64,000 bases of DNA. Source: Qipengyuania vulgaris. GTDB taxonomy: Bacteria > Pseudomonadota > Alphaproteobacteria > Sphingomonadales > Sphingomonadaceae. Below the pieces are notes generated by a model that saw nothing but the letters and a program-made list of their open reading frames with translations, was not told where the DNA came from and made no database searches. Shown here piece by piece: positions 53,090 to 62,893 of this stretch. The stretch is from the NCBI RefSeq assembly GCF_009827325.1, contig NZ_WTYC01000001.1, positions 806,001-870,000 of the forward strand, in the 5' to 3' direction. The stretch's first letter is position 1. Every line of letters begins with the position of its first letter. The translations under genes were made by a program, and so were the position numbers.

Positions 53090-55692
53090 CGTTCGGCAGT
53101 CGCCATATCGACACCGCGGCGGCCCGCATAGTCCTCGAGCTGATCGCGCCCAATGCGCGCTACTCCGAAATACTGCGCTTCGGGATGGCCGAAGTAGAAA
53201 CCGCTGACAGCTGAGGTGGGCAGCATCGCGAAATTCTCGGTCAGTTCGAGACCCGCATTCTGCTCCACACCAAGCAAATCGAAGAGGATTGGCTTCAAGC
53301 TGTGATCGGGACACGCCGGATAACCCGGTGCCGGCCTGATCCCGCGATACTGCTCCTTGATCAGCGCTTCGTTGGTGAGCTGCTCTTGCGGCGCGTACCC
53401 CCAAAGCTCGGTGCGAACATGCCGGTGCAGAGCTTCCGCGAACGCCTCGGCGAAACGGTCTGCCAAGGCCTTCAGAAGGATGTCGGAATAATCGTCCTTG
53501 TCCTCGAGGAAACGCTTGGAATGTTCCTCGATGCCGTGGATCCCCACGGCGAAACCGCCGATCCAGTCGCCTGCCGGATCGATGAAATCGGCCAGGCACA
53601 TATTGGCGCGGTCGCGCGACTTCTTGACCTGCTGGCGCAGGAAGGGGAGAACCGTATGCGTTTCTCCCTCCGCATCGTGAATGGTAACATCGTCGCCGTC
53701 GCGCGCGCAGGGCCAGAAGCCCGCGACACCCTTAGCCGTCAGCCATTTACCTTCGATAATCCGGTCGAGCATGGCATCGGCATCGGCCTTGAGTTGGCGC
53801 GCGGTTTCGCCAACCACCTCATCGTCGAGGATCTTGGGATATGTGCCGTGCAATTCCCATGCCCGGAAGAACGGTGTCCAGTCGATGTACTCGCGCAGGT
53901 CGGCGAGCGGCCAGTCGTCGAATGCATGGACGCCGGGATTGAGCGGCGGCGCTGCCTTGTCCGATAAATAGGCATCGAAGAAATTGGCGCGTGCATCCTC
54001 CAGTGAAAGCAACACGCTCTGGGTCTTGCCCTCACGTGCTTCGCGCACTTTCACATATTCGGCTGCAGTCGTCTCGACGAACTCGTCTCTCTGGGTATCG
54101 GAGAGAAGGCGGCTGGCTACTCCTACCGCGCGGCTTGCGTCGAGGACGTGGATTACCGGCCCATCATAGGCAGGATCGATGCGCAACGCGGTGTGAACCT
54201 TGCTGGTGGTGGCCCCGCCAATCAGCAGCGGCAGGTCCATGTCTGCAGCCTTCATTTCCTCGGCAACGGTGACCATCTCGTCGAGCGACGGTGTGATGAG
54301 ACCCGACAGCCCGATCATATCCGCTTTCTCTGCGCGTGCGGTTTCGAGGATCTTCGACCAGGGAACCATGACCCCAAGATCAATGACGTCATAGCCGTTG
54401 CACTGCAGGACCACGCCCACGATGTTCTTGCCAATGTCGTGGACGTCGCCCTTGACCGTGGCCATCACGATCTTGCCCTTGGCCTTGCGTTCCTTTTCCG
54501 GAAGCAGGTCCTTCTCAGCCTCGATGAAAGGGATGAGGTGCGCGACGGCCTTCTTCATGACGCGGGCGGACTTCACCACCTGGGGCAGGAACATCTTGCC
54601 GCTGCCGAACAGGTCACCGACGACGTTCATGCCGTCCATCAGCGGGCCTTCGATAACCTCGATCGGGCGCCCACCAGAGGCCTTCACCAACTCGCGCGCT
54701 TCTTCGGTATCGTCGACCACATGCGCGTCGATACCCTTGACCAGAGCATGTTCGAGCCGCCGCTGGACAGGCCATCCGCGCCATTCCTCCGCGGCCTTCT
54801 CATCCGCCGCGCTCTTGCCGCGATAGCTTTCGGCAAGGTTGATCAGCCTTTCGGTCGCATCCGGTCGGCGCATGAGGATCACATCCTCGCAGGCTTCGCG
54901 CAGTTCGGGATCAATCTGGTCGTAGACATCCAGCTGGCCCGCATTGACGATCGCCATGTCGAGCCCTGCCGGGATCGCGTGAAACAGGAACACCGAATGC
55001 ATGGCGCGGCGCACCGTTTCGTTGCCGCGGAAGCTGAAGCTCAGGTTTGAAAGGCCGCCGCTCGTCTTGGCGTGCGGGCAACGCTGCTTGATTTCCTGTA
55101 CCGCCTCGAGAAAGTCCAAGCCGTAACGGTCATGCTCTTCAATCCCCGTCGCGACCGCGAAGATGTTGGGATCGAAGATGATATCCTCTGGCGGAAAACC
55201 CATACCGGCAAGCAGGTCATAGGCCCGGCTGCAGATTTCGACCTTGCGCTCTTTAGTATCGGCCTGTCCGGTCTCGTCGAAGGCCATCACTACGACGGCA
55301 GCCCCATAATCCATGCATTTGCGGGCATGTTCGAGGAAGGCGTTCTCACCCTCTTTCATGCTGATCGAATTGACGATCGGCTTACCGGAAACGCATTTCA
55401 GGCCTGCCTCGATCACCTCCCATTTGGAGCTGTCGATCATCACCGGCACGCGTGCGATATCGGGCTCTGCGGCGATCAGCTTGAGGAAGGTCGTCATCGC
55501 ATGTTCGGCGTCGAGCAGGCCCTCGTCCATGTTGACGTCGATCACCTGTGCGCCATTGTCCACCTGGTCGCGTGCGACTTCGACGGCGGTTTCGTAATCG
55601 TCTGCGAGGATCAATTTCTTGAACCGTGCAGAGCCGGTCACATTGGTGCGTTCGCCGATATTGACGAAGCGGGCTGTGGTCAGGTTACTCAT
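53065..55692 (-). CDS. metH: Cobalamin-dependent methionine synthase, folate/B12/reactivation part (split MetH)
   Basis: This is the C-terminal three-quarters of MetH, which passes methyl from methyl-tetrahydrofolate via cobalamin to homocysteine. The 875-residue protein has the pterin-binding domain ([30 protein letters not shown]) and a cap plus B12 domain with the His-ligand motif [19 protein letters not shown]. The C-terminal SAM-dependent reactivation domain contains [16 protein letters not shown]. The homocysteine domain is in the next gene upstream. Its ATG overlaps that gene's stop by one base (TGATG), so the two chains should be made in equal amounts. Confidence 0.96.
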   Translation of the reverse strand: MSNLTTARFVNIGERTNVTGSARFKKLILADDYETAVEVARDQVDNGAQVIDVNMDEGLLDAEHAMTTFLKLIAAEPDIARVPVMIDSSKWEVIEAGLKCVSGKPIVNSISMKEGENAFLEHARKCMDYGAAVVVMAFDETGQADTKERKVEICSRAYDLLAGMGFPPEDIIFDPNIFAVATGIEEHDRYGLDFLEAVQEIKQRCPHAKTSGGLSNLSFSFRGNETVRRAMHSVFLFHAIPAGLDMAIVNAGQLDVYDQIDPELREACEDVILMRRPDATERLINLAESYRGKSAADEKAAEEWRGWPVQRRLEHALVKGIDAHVVDDTEEARELVKASGGRPIEVIEGPLMDGMNVVGDLFGSGKMFLPQVVKSARVMKKAVAHLIPFIEAEKDLLPEKERKAKGKIVMATVKGDVHDIGKNIVGVVLQCNGYDVIDLGVMVPWSKILETARAEKADMIGLSGLITPSLDEMVTVAEEMKAADMDLPLLIGGATTSKVHTALRIDPAYDGPVIHVLDASRAVGVASRLLSDTQRDEFVETTAAEYVKVREAREGKTQSVLLSLEDARANFFDAYLSDKAAPPLNPGVHAFDDWPLADLREYIDWTPFFRAWELHGTYPKILDDEVVGETARQLKADADAMLDRIIEGKWLTAKGVAGFWPCARDGDDVTIHDAEGETHTVLPFLRQQVKKSRDRANMCLADFIDPAGDWIGGFAVGIHGIEEHSKRFLEDKDDYSDILLKALADRFAEAFAEALHRHVRTELWGYAPQEQLTNEALIKEQYRGIRPAPGYPACPDHSLKPILFDLLGVEQNAGLELTENFAMLPTSAVSGFYFGHPEAQYFGVARIGRDQLEDYAGRRGVDMATAERWLRPNLD

Positions 55693-56732
55693 CAGGCGGC
55701 AATCGTGAAGGGTTCAAGGCCGGCGAGGCGCATGTTCGGTCCGATGCGGGGCGGCTTTCTCGGCGCGATGCCGGAGACGGCCTTCGCCATCGCGGCAATA
55801 TGCTCGGGAGTAGACCCGCAACAGCCCCCAAGCGCATTGATGCGGCCACCGTCGGCCCACACCTTGGTTAGCGCCGCGGTCGTTTCCGGCACTTCGTCAT
55901 ATTCGCCAAGATCGTTGGGCAGGCCCGCATTGGGGTACGCCATGAGATAGGTGTCGGCGATGTCCGAAAGTATCTGGACATGTGGCCGCAATTGCTCAGC
56001 GCCGAAGCTGCAGTTGAGGCCGATGGTGAGCGGTTTTGCGTGTCGCACGGTATACCAGAAGGCTTCGACCGTGTGGCCGGAAAGGTTGCGCCCGGAAAGG
56101 TCGGTGAGGGTAAGCGAAATCATCAGCGGGATGTCGCGCTCAAGCTCGCGTTCCAGCTGCTTCACCGCCATGATCGCCGCCTTGCAGTTGAGCGTATCGA
56201 ATACGGTTTCGATCAGGATGAAGTCTGCCCCGCCCTCGATCAGTGCCCGGGATTGCTCGACGTAGACCTCGACGATCTCGCCGAAGCTCACCTCGCGAAA
56301 GCCGGGGTCTTCGACATCGGGAGACAATGAAAGCGTCTTGTTGGTCGGCCCGACTGCACCTGCGACAAACCGCGGAATCCCATCGGTGCGGGCGTCGATC
56401 GCTTCACGAGTTATCCTCGCGGCGGCGAAGTTGATATCGTGGACGAGCCCTTGCGCGCCGTAATCGGCCTGGCTGATGCGGTTGGCATTGAAGGTATTGG
56501 TGGCGAGGATGTGTGCCCCTGCATCGATGTAGCTGTCGCAAATCCGCCGAATGACGTGTGGCTGGGTCAGGTTGACGAGATCGTTATTGCCCTTCTGGTC
56601 GTCCGCCAGCCCGGTGTCGCCTGCATAGTCTTCCGGTGCCAGTTTCGCGCGCTGGATCTCGGTGCCGTAAGGCCCGTCCTTGATGAGGATCTGCTTCGCC
56701 GCAGCGGTTTCGAATTCGTGCCTTTTGGACAT
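55692..56732 (-). CDS. metH: Methionine synthase homocysteine-binding part (split MetH, N-terminal)
   Basis: This separate homocysteine S-methyltransferase domain activates homocysteine on zinc. The 346-residue protein starts [19 protein letters not shown]. The zinc cysteines are in [14 protein letters not shown] and [34 protein letters not shown] is typical of MetH rather than of betaine-type enzymes. The start at 56732 lies 4 bp past the metF stop; a longer reading extends into metF. With the downstream gene it makes a full MetH. Confidence 0.94.
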   Translation of the reverse strand: MSKRHEFETAAAKQILIKDGPYGTEIQRAKLAPEDYAGDTGLADDQKGNNDLVNLTQPHVIRRICDSYIDAGAHILATNTFNANRISQADYGAQGLVHDINFAAARITREAIDARTDGIPRFVAGAVGPTNKTLSLSPDVEDPGFREVSFGEIVEVYVEQSRALIEGGADFILIETVFDTLNCKAAIMAVKQLERELERDIPLMISLTLTDLSGRNLSGHTVEAFWYTVRHAKPLTIGLNCSFGAEQLRPHVQILSDIADTYLMAYPNAGLPNDLGEYDEVPETTAALTKVWADGGRINALGGCCGSTPEHIAAMAKAVSGIAPRKPPRIGPNMRLAGLEPFTIAA

Positions 56733-56736
56733 TGCT

Positions 56737-57657
56737 TTACGCTTTCGGGCGCAGGCCGAGCATGTGACAGATCGCATAGCTCAGCTCGGCGCGGTTGAGG
56801 GTGTAGAAATGGAACTGCCGGACGCCGCCCGCATAGAGACGGCGGCACATTTCAGCGGCAATAGTGGCGCTGACGAGCTGGCGCGCCTCGGGTCTCTCAT
56901 CCAGGCCGTCGAACAAGCCTCCCATCCACTCGGGAATGGCCGTACCGCAAAGGCCGGACATGCGCTGGACCGCCGCGAAACTCAGGACCGGCATGATACC
57001 AGGAACGATCTCGCCCTCGATTCCGGCAGCAGCCGTCTTGTCGCGAAAGTCGAAGAAGCATTCCGGCTCGAAGAAGAACTGGGTAATGGCGCGTGTCGCA
57101 CCCGCATCGAACTTGCGCTTGAGGTTATCGAGGTCTGTCTGCCGGTCCGACGAGTCCGGATGCACCTCGGGATAGGCGGCAACCGAGATTTCGAAATCGG
57201 CGATTTTCTTCAGACCGGCAATCAGGTCGGCAGCATTTTCGTAGCCACCCGGATGCGGAGCATACCCTTGCGAGCCACTGGGCGCATCGCCGCGCAGGGC
57301 CACGATATGGCGCACGCCCTCCTCCCAATATTCCCGGGCTACCTGATCGACTTCCTCACGGGTCGCGTCGACGCATGTCAGGTGAGCTGCGGCGGGAATT
57401 GCCGTTTCGTTCACGATGCGCCGAACCGCCTGATGGGTGCGTTCGCGGGTCGAACCACCCGCTCCGTAGGTTACCGAGAGAAAGCGGGGATTCAACGGAG
57501 CCAGGGTTTCGACGCTTTGCCAAAGAGTCTCGCCCATTTTCTCGGTTTTCGGCGGGAAGAATTCGAAGCTGACCTCGATATCGCCGGGCAGACCGGAGAA
57601 AAGCGGTCTTTCCAATGCCCGCTGCGCTTCGCGCATCTGATCGAGAGTGGGGCTCAT
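56737..57657 (-). CDS. metF: Methylenetetrahydrofolate reductase
   Basis: MetF makes 5-methyl-tetrahydrofolate, the methyl donor for MetH, using FAD and NAD(P)H. The 306-residue protein has VSFEFFPPKTEKM near the N-terminus. It also has FLSVTYGAGGSTRERT, RHIVALRGDAP, GATRAITQFFFEPECFF and the C-terminal HFYTLNRAEL. The ATG at 57657 overlaps the upstream regulator's stop (ATGA) and follows AAAGGA. Confidence 0.96.
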   Translation of the reverse strand: MSPTLDQMREAQRALERPLFSGLPGDIEVSFEFFPPKTEKMGETLWQSVETLAPLNPRFLSVTYGAGGSTRERTHQAVRRIVNETAIPAAAHLTCVDATREEVDQVAREYWEEGVRHIVALRGDAPSGSQGYAPHPGGYENAADLIAGLKKIADFEISVAAYPEVHPDSSDRQTDLDNLKRKFDAGATRAITQFFFEPECFFDFRDKTAAAGIEGEIVPGIMPVLSFAAVQRMSGLCGTAIPEWMGGLFDGLDERPEARQLVSATIAAEMCRRLYAGGVRQFHFYTLNRAELSYAICHMLGLRPKA

Positions 57658-58637
57658 CCAACTGTCCTTTCCGAACCGCGGCGGCGGTTGCACACCCAGA
57701 TTTTCACGCCGATCTCACCATCGTCGAGCGAGATCGGTTCTCGCGGATCGAAACCCGCATCATCAAGTAGCTCATGCATATGCCCGTCGGCGAAACCCAA
57801 CCTAGCGTGGGCGTGCTTCTCGCGAAGCTCCTCCCGCTGATGAGCGGCAAAGTCGACAATCGCAATTCGCCCTCCTGCCCGCGTCACCCTCGCCGCTTCG
57901 CACAACGCGGCTGCCGGACTGGTCGCAAAATGCAGGACCTGGTGAAACAGGACGGTGTCGAAACTGTCGGGCGCAAAGGGCAGGCTTGCAAAGTCCCCCT
58001 GTATGACCTCGACCCGCGCGGCAGGCAGGTGCTGCAGCTTGGCCCGGGCCAGCCGCAGCATGGCGAGGCTCTTGTCCAGAGCGACGATGTGGTCTGCCTT
58101 TTCCGCGAAAAGTTCGGCCATGCGCCCCGTACCTGTGCCGATATCGAGCAGGCGGCCCAGCGTTGTTTCGCCGAGCGCCTTGGCGAGTGCCTCTTCGACC
58201 AGTTCATCGGAAGAGTGAAGACGCCGCAGTTCATCCCAGTCGTGGGCATGATCGGCGAAATACTCCTGCGCCTGCGCTTCGCGAGACGCACGGATCTCCG
58301 AAAGCCTTCGACGATCGCCTTCGCATTGTTCACCAAAAGCCGTGTCGAACGTTTCGAACCGGGCGAGAAACTGGCCGAGATCGGAACGGATTGCGGGCGC
58401 GTCTTCGCCATCACCCCGGGCGCGCAGGAAAATCCAGCTCCCCTCGCGTCGACGCTCCGCAAGCCCGGCATCGCACAGTATGCCCACATGGCGTGAAACG
58501 CGCGGCTGGCTTTGGCCGAGTACCTGCGCAATTTCACCAACCGCCAGCTCCATCGAACCGAGAAGCCGCATGATCCGCAGCCGCGTCGGATCCGCCAAGG
58601 CACGAAAGATGACTTCGGTACGCATCGCCGGGAACAT
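57654..58637 (-). CDS. ArsR-type regulator fused to a SAM methyltransferase domain
   Basis: The 327-residue protein joins an ArsR/SmtB winged helix (about residues 8-75: ALADPTRLRIMRLL, LGQSQPRVSRHVGIL) to a class I methyltransferase domain (motif I LLDIGTGTGRMAEL near residue 165; HQVLHFATSPAAAL). It heads metF-metH, so it probably senses S-adenosylmethionine or S-adenosylhomocysteine and controls methionine synthesis, much like SahR-type regulators; this is inference. No metal-binding Cys pair of classic ArsR is visible. Its own operator-like palindrome overlaps the start codon. ATG 58637 or ATG 58625 could be used; neither has a clear ribosome site. Confidence 0.83.
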   Translation of the reverse strand: MFPAMRTEVIFRALADPTRLRIMRLLGSMELAVGEIAQVLGQSQPRVSRHVGILCDAGLAERRREGSWIFLRARGDGEDAPAIRSDLGQFLARFETFDTAFGEQCEGDRRRLSEIRASREAQAQEYFADHAHDWDELRRLHSSDELVEEALAKALGETTLGRLLDIGTGTGRMAELFAEKADHIVALDKSLAMLRLARAKLQHLPAARVEVIQGDFASLPFAPDSFDTVLFHQVLHFATSPAAALCEAARVTRAGGRIAIVDFAAHQREELREKHAHARLGFADGHMHELLDDAGFDPREPISLDDGEIGVKIWVCNRRRGSERTVG

Positions 58638-58655
58638 ATAAAGATATTTTTATAT
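58636..58655. promoter_or_regulatory. Palindromic operator at the start of the metF-metH operon
   Basis: ATATAAA-GATATT-TTTATAT is a 20-bp near-perfect palindrome in otherwise GC-rich DNA. It touches the first ATG of the ArsR-methyltransferase gene. It is a likely autoregulatory site for that protein. Transcription would then have to start very close to the start codon, giving a short or missing leader. Confidence 0.65.
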
Positions 58656-58917
58656 CCGTAAACGATGGATGGCAAAGCATTGCTTGCCTTGGTGCGAACT
58701 GGTGTTTCGGGCTCTCGCTTACCGGATATTCACCATTTTCTCCCACCCTTGCGTATCGCCCGCAAGGACTCAGCGCCTCGCGGTCATCCAACCACGGGTT
58801 TCGCCCCCGGACGAACAGCTGAGTCCGGGCGCAGCTAGATGGAGGCAACGTGCGCAATCGAAGCCGGACATCACTCCGCATCGCTCCCGCATGCCTGGCT
58901 ATCCGAGCGAGGATCTG

Positions 58918-60957
58918 ATGATCCAGCCTGCGACAGATACGGAATGCCAGCGGCTGATCGCCGATCTCCTGGTCTACATGTCTCCGCTGGAAAAGGCCGG
59001 ACAGTTGACGATGCGGCCTGCTCCCCCTGCCGACGATCAAGGTGAAATGGAGCGGCTCGCGACTGAGGTTCGCGCGGGACGGATTGGATCAATCAGCGGA
59101 ATCCAAAATCACGAACAGGCCGACTATTTCCAGAATGTCGCCCAGACCCAGTCGCGTCTCGGCATTCCTCTACTCTTCCCGGCAGAAACCGGGACCGGAA
59201 TCGATACGATCTTTCCCACGGCATTCGCCGGAAGCTCCAGCTGGGATATGAATGCCATCGAAGCTTCGGAAGCCGCCATTGCGCAGGAAGCCGATCAGCG
59301 CGGCATAAACTGGGCATTTAGCCCCGAGGTCATTCTGAGCAATGCGCGTGAGGCGCCTGCGGACACGTGCGGGCAGGATACGCACTTGGCCGCAAGCATA
59401 GCTGCGGCACGGATCCGCGGATTGCAGCAGGCGGACACGAGGGGCGCCTTCACCCTGCTCTCCTGCCTGGATCTTTCGGCGGTCGTTGCAAGCCGTGGAA
59501 AGGAAGGCAATGCGGTTTGGCCGACGAGAGCGCTGGAGATTGCGCTCGCCGCTATCAGGGACGCAAATGTCGGGTCGATTGCCATCGGCGCCACAGACGG
59601 TGATACGAAGCGTGAAGTGGACATGGCCTTTGGATTCCTGAAAGGGCCGGGGGGCTTCGACGGCATATGGCTTAGCGAATGGGACGAGCTTGCAGGCGAA
59701 CTGACGGCTTCCGAAATTGCGGGCCTGCGCGAAGGCATGTCGGCGGATTTGCTGGTGTCTGCAATCGATCAGGGGCTGATTTCTTCAGAGCGTCTTGATT
59801 CCATGGTCTCACGAGTACTGCGCGCAAAATTCCGTCTTGGCCTGCTTAGAGCAGCCTTGTCCTCCAGCCTGCCCCGGCAGGCCAGCACCTTGCCCACTCC
59901 GATTCACAATCGCGAAATCGCACTCGAACTCGCGCGGCGATCCCCCGTACTTCTCCGTAACGAGCCGCCATTGCTGCCGCTGGGGATCGATGCAGGGGAT
60001 ATACTTCTGGTGGGTCCCGCCGCCTCCGATCGATCGGCACCGCTCGCCGGCAGAGAAGGTATCGCAGCAAGCATTATCGACGGGTTTGAACAACTCGGCG
60101 TGCCGCATCGCTATGTATCGGGCCTTGCGTTGCGCGGCGGCGGAACGGCGCCGGGAGACATGATTGCCGCCGACCGCATGGCGATCGGGATGGCGATAGA
60201 AGCGGCGAAACGGGCGGGAACGGTCGTGCTGGCTCTCGCCGGCACCGCCTCCGGCGAACTCGGAGAAGCGAACGAGCAACTGATGTACGCGCTGTCTGCC
60301 GCCAATCCGCGGCTGGTGCTGGTGACCATGGGGCCGCGGCCGATCGATCCGCGGATTTCGGGACGATCCCTCCCCTGCATCCTGCATGCCGGCCAGTTGG
60401 GCACGATGAGTGGCCACGCCATTGCAGAGTTGCTGACCGCCGAATCTTCTCCCAGCGGTAAACTGTCCATGGGAATATTTTCGCCCGACGGGGCAGTCAT
60501 GCTCCCCTTCGGCCACGGCCATACGTATGCCGACTTTGCCCTCACCGACTTCACTATCGAATTGGGGCGGGACCGTTTCTATGCCATCGCCCAGCTTCAC
60601 AACACGGGAACTTGCGAAGGGACTGAAACCGTTCAACTCTACATCGCGCGCCGTACGGTGGACGACGGGGTGCCATCGAAGCACATGCCTCTCGCCGATT
60701 TCCAGCGAGTGCGGCTTCGGCCAGGCGAACGAGAAACCCTCACCATCGAAATCGGCCGGGAGGAACTGGGAGCACATCAGCCCGATGGCAGCTTCCGGAT
60801 CGAAGGGGGAACCTTCGATGTTTTTCTTGGCCTGAGCAGCGAGAGGGGAATTGCCGGCAGGATCACGCTTTCTGAGCAGATGGCCCGCGCCATGACAGCA
60901 CAAGGCATACACCCGAGCCCGACTCTAGGTGCATTTGGCACTCTCAGGAGTGCCTAG
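58918..60957 (+). CDS. Degenerate glycoside hydrolase family 3-like protein
   Basis: The 679-residue protein has the GH3 layout: a TIM barrel (LGIPLLFPAETGTGIDTIFP; SWDMNAIEASEAAIAQEA), a second alpha/beta domain (about residues 330-540), and a C-terminal fibronectin III-like domain (HNTGTCEGTETVQLYI). The usual active-site features are missing. The nucleophile motif SDW reads SEW (Ser253-Glu254-Trp255), the Lys-His motif is replaced by LLSCLDLSAVV, and the WGR motif is absent. There is no signal peptide. The start at 58918 follows GAGG; the open frame upstream is not GH3-like. It may be a sugar-binding or otherwise repurposed protein. Its stop overlaps DUF2891. Confidence 0.78.
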   Translation: MIQPATDTECQRLIADLLVYMSPLEKAGQLTMRPAPPADDQGEMERLATEVRAGRIGSISGIQNHEQADYFQNVAQTQSRLGIPLLFPAETGTGIDTIFPTAFAGSSSWDMNAIEASEAAIAQEADQRGINWAFSPEVILSNAREAPADTCGQDTHLAASIAAARIRGLQQADTRGAFTLLSCLDLSAVVASRGKEGNAVWPTRALEIALAAIRDANVGSIAIGATDGDTKREVDMAFGFLKGPGGFDGIWLSEWDELAGELTASEIAGLREGMSADLLVSAIDQGLISSERLDSMVSRVLRAKFRLGLLRAALSSSLPRQASTLPTPIHNREIALELARRSPVLLRNEPPLLPLGIDAGDILLVGPAASDRSAPLAGREGIAASIIDGFEQLGVPHRYVSGLALRGGGTAPGDMIAADRMAIGMAIEAAKRAGTVVLALAGTASGELGEANEQLMYALSAANPRLVLVTMGPRPIDPRISGRSLPCILHAGQLGTMSGHAIAELLTAESSPSGKLSMGIFSPDGAVMLPFGHGHTYADFALTDFTIELGRDRFYAIAQLHNTGTCEGTETVQLYIARRTVDDGVPSKHMPLADFQRVRLRPGERETLTIEIGREELGAHQPDGSFRIEGGTFDVFLGLSSERGIAGRITLSEQMARAMTAQGIHPSPTLGAFGTLRSA

Positions 60958-61952
60958 CGCCGCCCGTCCTCATCCAGCAACACAAGCAATGCAAAGCTCG
61001 CCAGCCAGTGTTCGCCGGCATAATCGCCCGTGACATGGTCGATTGCCGCTGCCAGATGGTCCGACGCACGGTTTTCCAGCATTTCCCGAGCTTCGTGCGG
61101 TCCCATGGCGGAAGCAATCTCCCGCAGCGCCCACGACCGGCTGAGGTTGAGGCCATCCAGGTGCGCGATCTTGCCGTCACTACGATCGGAGACAGTGACA
61201 GGCACGCACTCGCGGGCCAGCCAGCCGTTTTCGAGCACCAGCTTTTCGAACCACGGAACGAACAGGCCGTGCGGCATGACCCTGCTCATCAACATGGCAG
61301 CGGAAAGTGCGGGCGAAAGAAATTCGTCTCCGCCAGGCTCCCAACCCGAATAGGCTTGCCGCTGGCCAAAAGCGGCAAGCGCCCACTCGTCGATGACCGA
61401 TAGCAATTTCACATCCCGCCTTTCGGCCCAGGCACGTGCCAGCAGAAGGGCAAAACCCGTGTTGAAGTGCGTGCCAACGGTGATCGGATAAGTCAGGATG
61501 CGAAGGTAATCTTCCATCCGCGCAGCGATCGCACGAGCGAGCGGCTCCATCTTCGCGGCCCATTCGCGATCGCCATGCCGCTCGGCTTCGTGGTGCAGGA
61601 AGAGCAGCCATGCCCAGCCATAAGGACGCTCGAAGCCGCGCGCTTCGGGCCGCTGGAGATAGGCCAGTTCGATGCGCAGTTTTTCCGCGGTGAAAGTTTC
61701 TTCGGCAAGCGTTTCGATCTCGTGGGCTTCGGGCATGTCGGGGAACTTCCGGCGCAGCGTCAGCAGCGTCCACCAGCCGTGGACACAGCTGTGCCAGTCG
61801 AAACTGCCGAAAAAGACCGGGTGCAGCGTCCGCGGTGGCCGCACATCCGCCTCGCTGGCCATCACATGGTCGAGCTTGTGGGGAAATTCCTGTCCCACAT
61901 GGCCGAGAGCGATGCGCGCAAAAGCGCGGGCGATACCTTGCGTCAATTCCAC
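60954..61952 (-). CDS. DUF2891 family protein
   Basis: This is a protein of unknown function with an all-helical, terpenoid-cyclase or glycosidase-toroid-like look. The 332-residue product has the DUF2891 segments LHPVFFGSFDWHSCVHGWWT, RPYGWAWLLFLHHEAE and GGDEFLSPALSAAMLMSRV, rich in conserved His, Trp and Asp. GTG at 61952 is the likely start, with TTG at 61946 (overlapping the DUF979 stop) as an alternative. The frame further upstream is a shadow of DUF979. It is the last gene of the minus-strand cluster with DUF979, DUF969 and oxoprolinase. Confidence 0.85.
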   Translation of the reverse strand: MELTQGIARAFARIALGHVGQEFPHKLDHVMASEADVRPPRTLHPVFFGSFDWHSCVHGWWTLLTLRRKFPDMPEAHEIETLAEETFTAEKLRIELAYLQRPEARGFERPYGWAWLLFLHHEAERHGDREWAAKMEPLARAIAARMEDYLRILTYPITVGTHFNTGFALLLARAWAERRDVKLLSVIDEWALAAFGQRQAYSGWEPGGDEFLSPALSAAMLMSRVMPHGLFVPWFEKLVLENGWLARECVPVTVSDRSDGKIAHLDGLNLSRSWALREIASAMGPHEAREMLENRASDHLAAAIDHVTGDYAGEHWLASFALLVLLDEDGRR

Positions 61953-62893
61953 AATATGAATGCCCCAAAGTAAATGATCGCGACATTGCATAGCCAGAGA
62001 GGGATGGCCGTGCCGATCTGCTGGCGGATCACGGCGTTCTGATCCTTCAGTTCGAGCAGAGCTGCGGGTACGATATTGAAATTGGCAGCCATGGGGGTCA
62101 TCAATGTGCCGCAGAATCCCGCGAGCATTCCCACCGCTCCGATGACAGCCGGATTGCCGCCATAGGTCTCCACCAGCAGCGGAATGCCGATTGCCGCTGC
62201 CATCACGGGAAATGCGGCAAACGCGTTGCCCATGATCATTGTGAAAAGCGCCATGCCCAGGGTGAAGACGATGACGGTCAGGAAAATGCTGCCATCGGGG
62301 ATGAGGTCCGCAGCGACCCCGCCGATTATCTCTCCCACTCCGGCCAGCGCGAAGACCGCGCCGAGAGCTGCCAGCATCTGAGGCAATATGGCGGCCCAGC
62401 CGATCGAATCCAGCAGGCGTCGCCCCTCTTCGGCTGGCGCCAGCAGCGGGGGCTTCAACCATACCATGGCCACGACCAGCGCGATCAGGACACCGACGCC
62501 GAACAGGATCAATGTCTCGCGCCGCGGTTCGAACAGGCCGGTCTCGCTGAGGGGTGTGTAGTTATAGAGCAGCGTACCCGCGACCGCGGTGAGCGGCACG
62601 ATGAGAGCAGGGACGAACAGCTTGTTACCGAGCGCCCTGGATGCCTTGGCGCGATCTTCGATACCGGTGGTGGCAGGATCGCTTCGCTTCAGCCCTCCCA
62701 CACCGGCGATCGCGACCAGTGCCAGTACCAGCAAGCCATTCGCGAGGTCGGACAGATGGCTGCCAAGGAGGAAACTCGCCGAAAGCAATCCCCAAAACGC
62801 GGCATTGCCGACCAACCTGTTGCGCAGGCTGAGCAGCGACCAGATCGCGAAAAAAACGCCCGCAAGGATATAGAGCCATTCATAGGTGATCAC
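61943..62893 (-). CDS. DUF979 family membrane protein, putative transporter subunit
   Basis: The 316-residue protein has about nine hydrophobic helices, including FFAIWSLLSLRNRLVGNAAF and MGNAFAAFPVMAAAIGIPLL. GMLAGFCGTLMTPMAANFNI is the best family signature. DUF979 always pairs with DUF969, and the two together resemble split halves of a secondary transporter (ion transporter superfamily). It overlaps DUF969 by 4 bp. Substrate by context: 5-oxoproline or a related compound (inference). Confidence 0.85.
   Translation of the reverse strand: MITYEWLYILAGVFFAIWSLLSLRNRLVGNAAFWGLLSASFLLGSHLSDLANGLLVLALVAIAGVGGLKRSDPATTGIEDRAKASRALGNKLFVPALIVPLTAVAGTLLYNYTPLSETGLFEPRRETLILFGVGVLIALVVAMVWLKPPLLAPAEEGRRLLDSIGWAAILPQMLAALGAVFALAGVGEIIGGVAADLIPDGSIFLTVIVFTLGMALFTMIMGNAFAAFPVMAAAIGIPLLVETYGGNPAVIGAVGMLAGFCGTLMTPMAANFNIVPAALLELKDQNAVIRQQIGTAIPLWLCNVAIIYFGAFILWN

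Noticed and set aside
53090-53599. N-terminal extension of the TauE/SafE frame
   Set aside because: It overlaps metH out of frame and has no hydrophobic or family sequence. The transporter starts at 53089.
58670-58687. Near-palindrome GGCAAAGC-ATT-GCTTGCC as an operator of the GH3 gene
   Set aside because: The arms are imperfect, and the site is about 230 bp from the start. The evidence is too weak to list as a feature.
58802-58831. Hairpin CGCCCCCGGAC / GTCCGGGCG in the GH3 leader as a terminator
   Set aside because: It has no T-run and no gene upstream on that strand to terminate. It may be chance or a weak leader structure.
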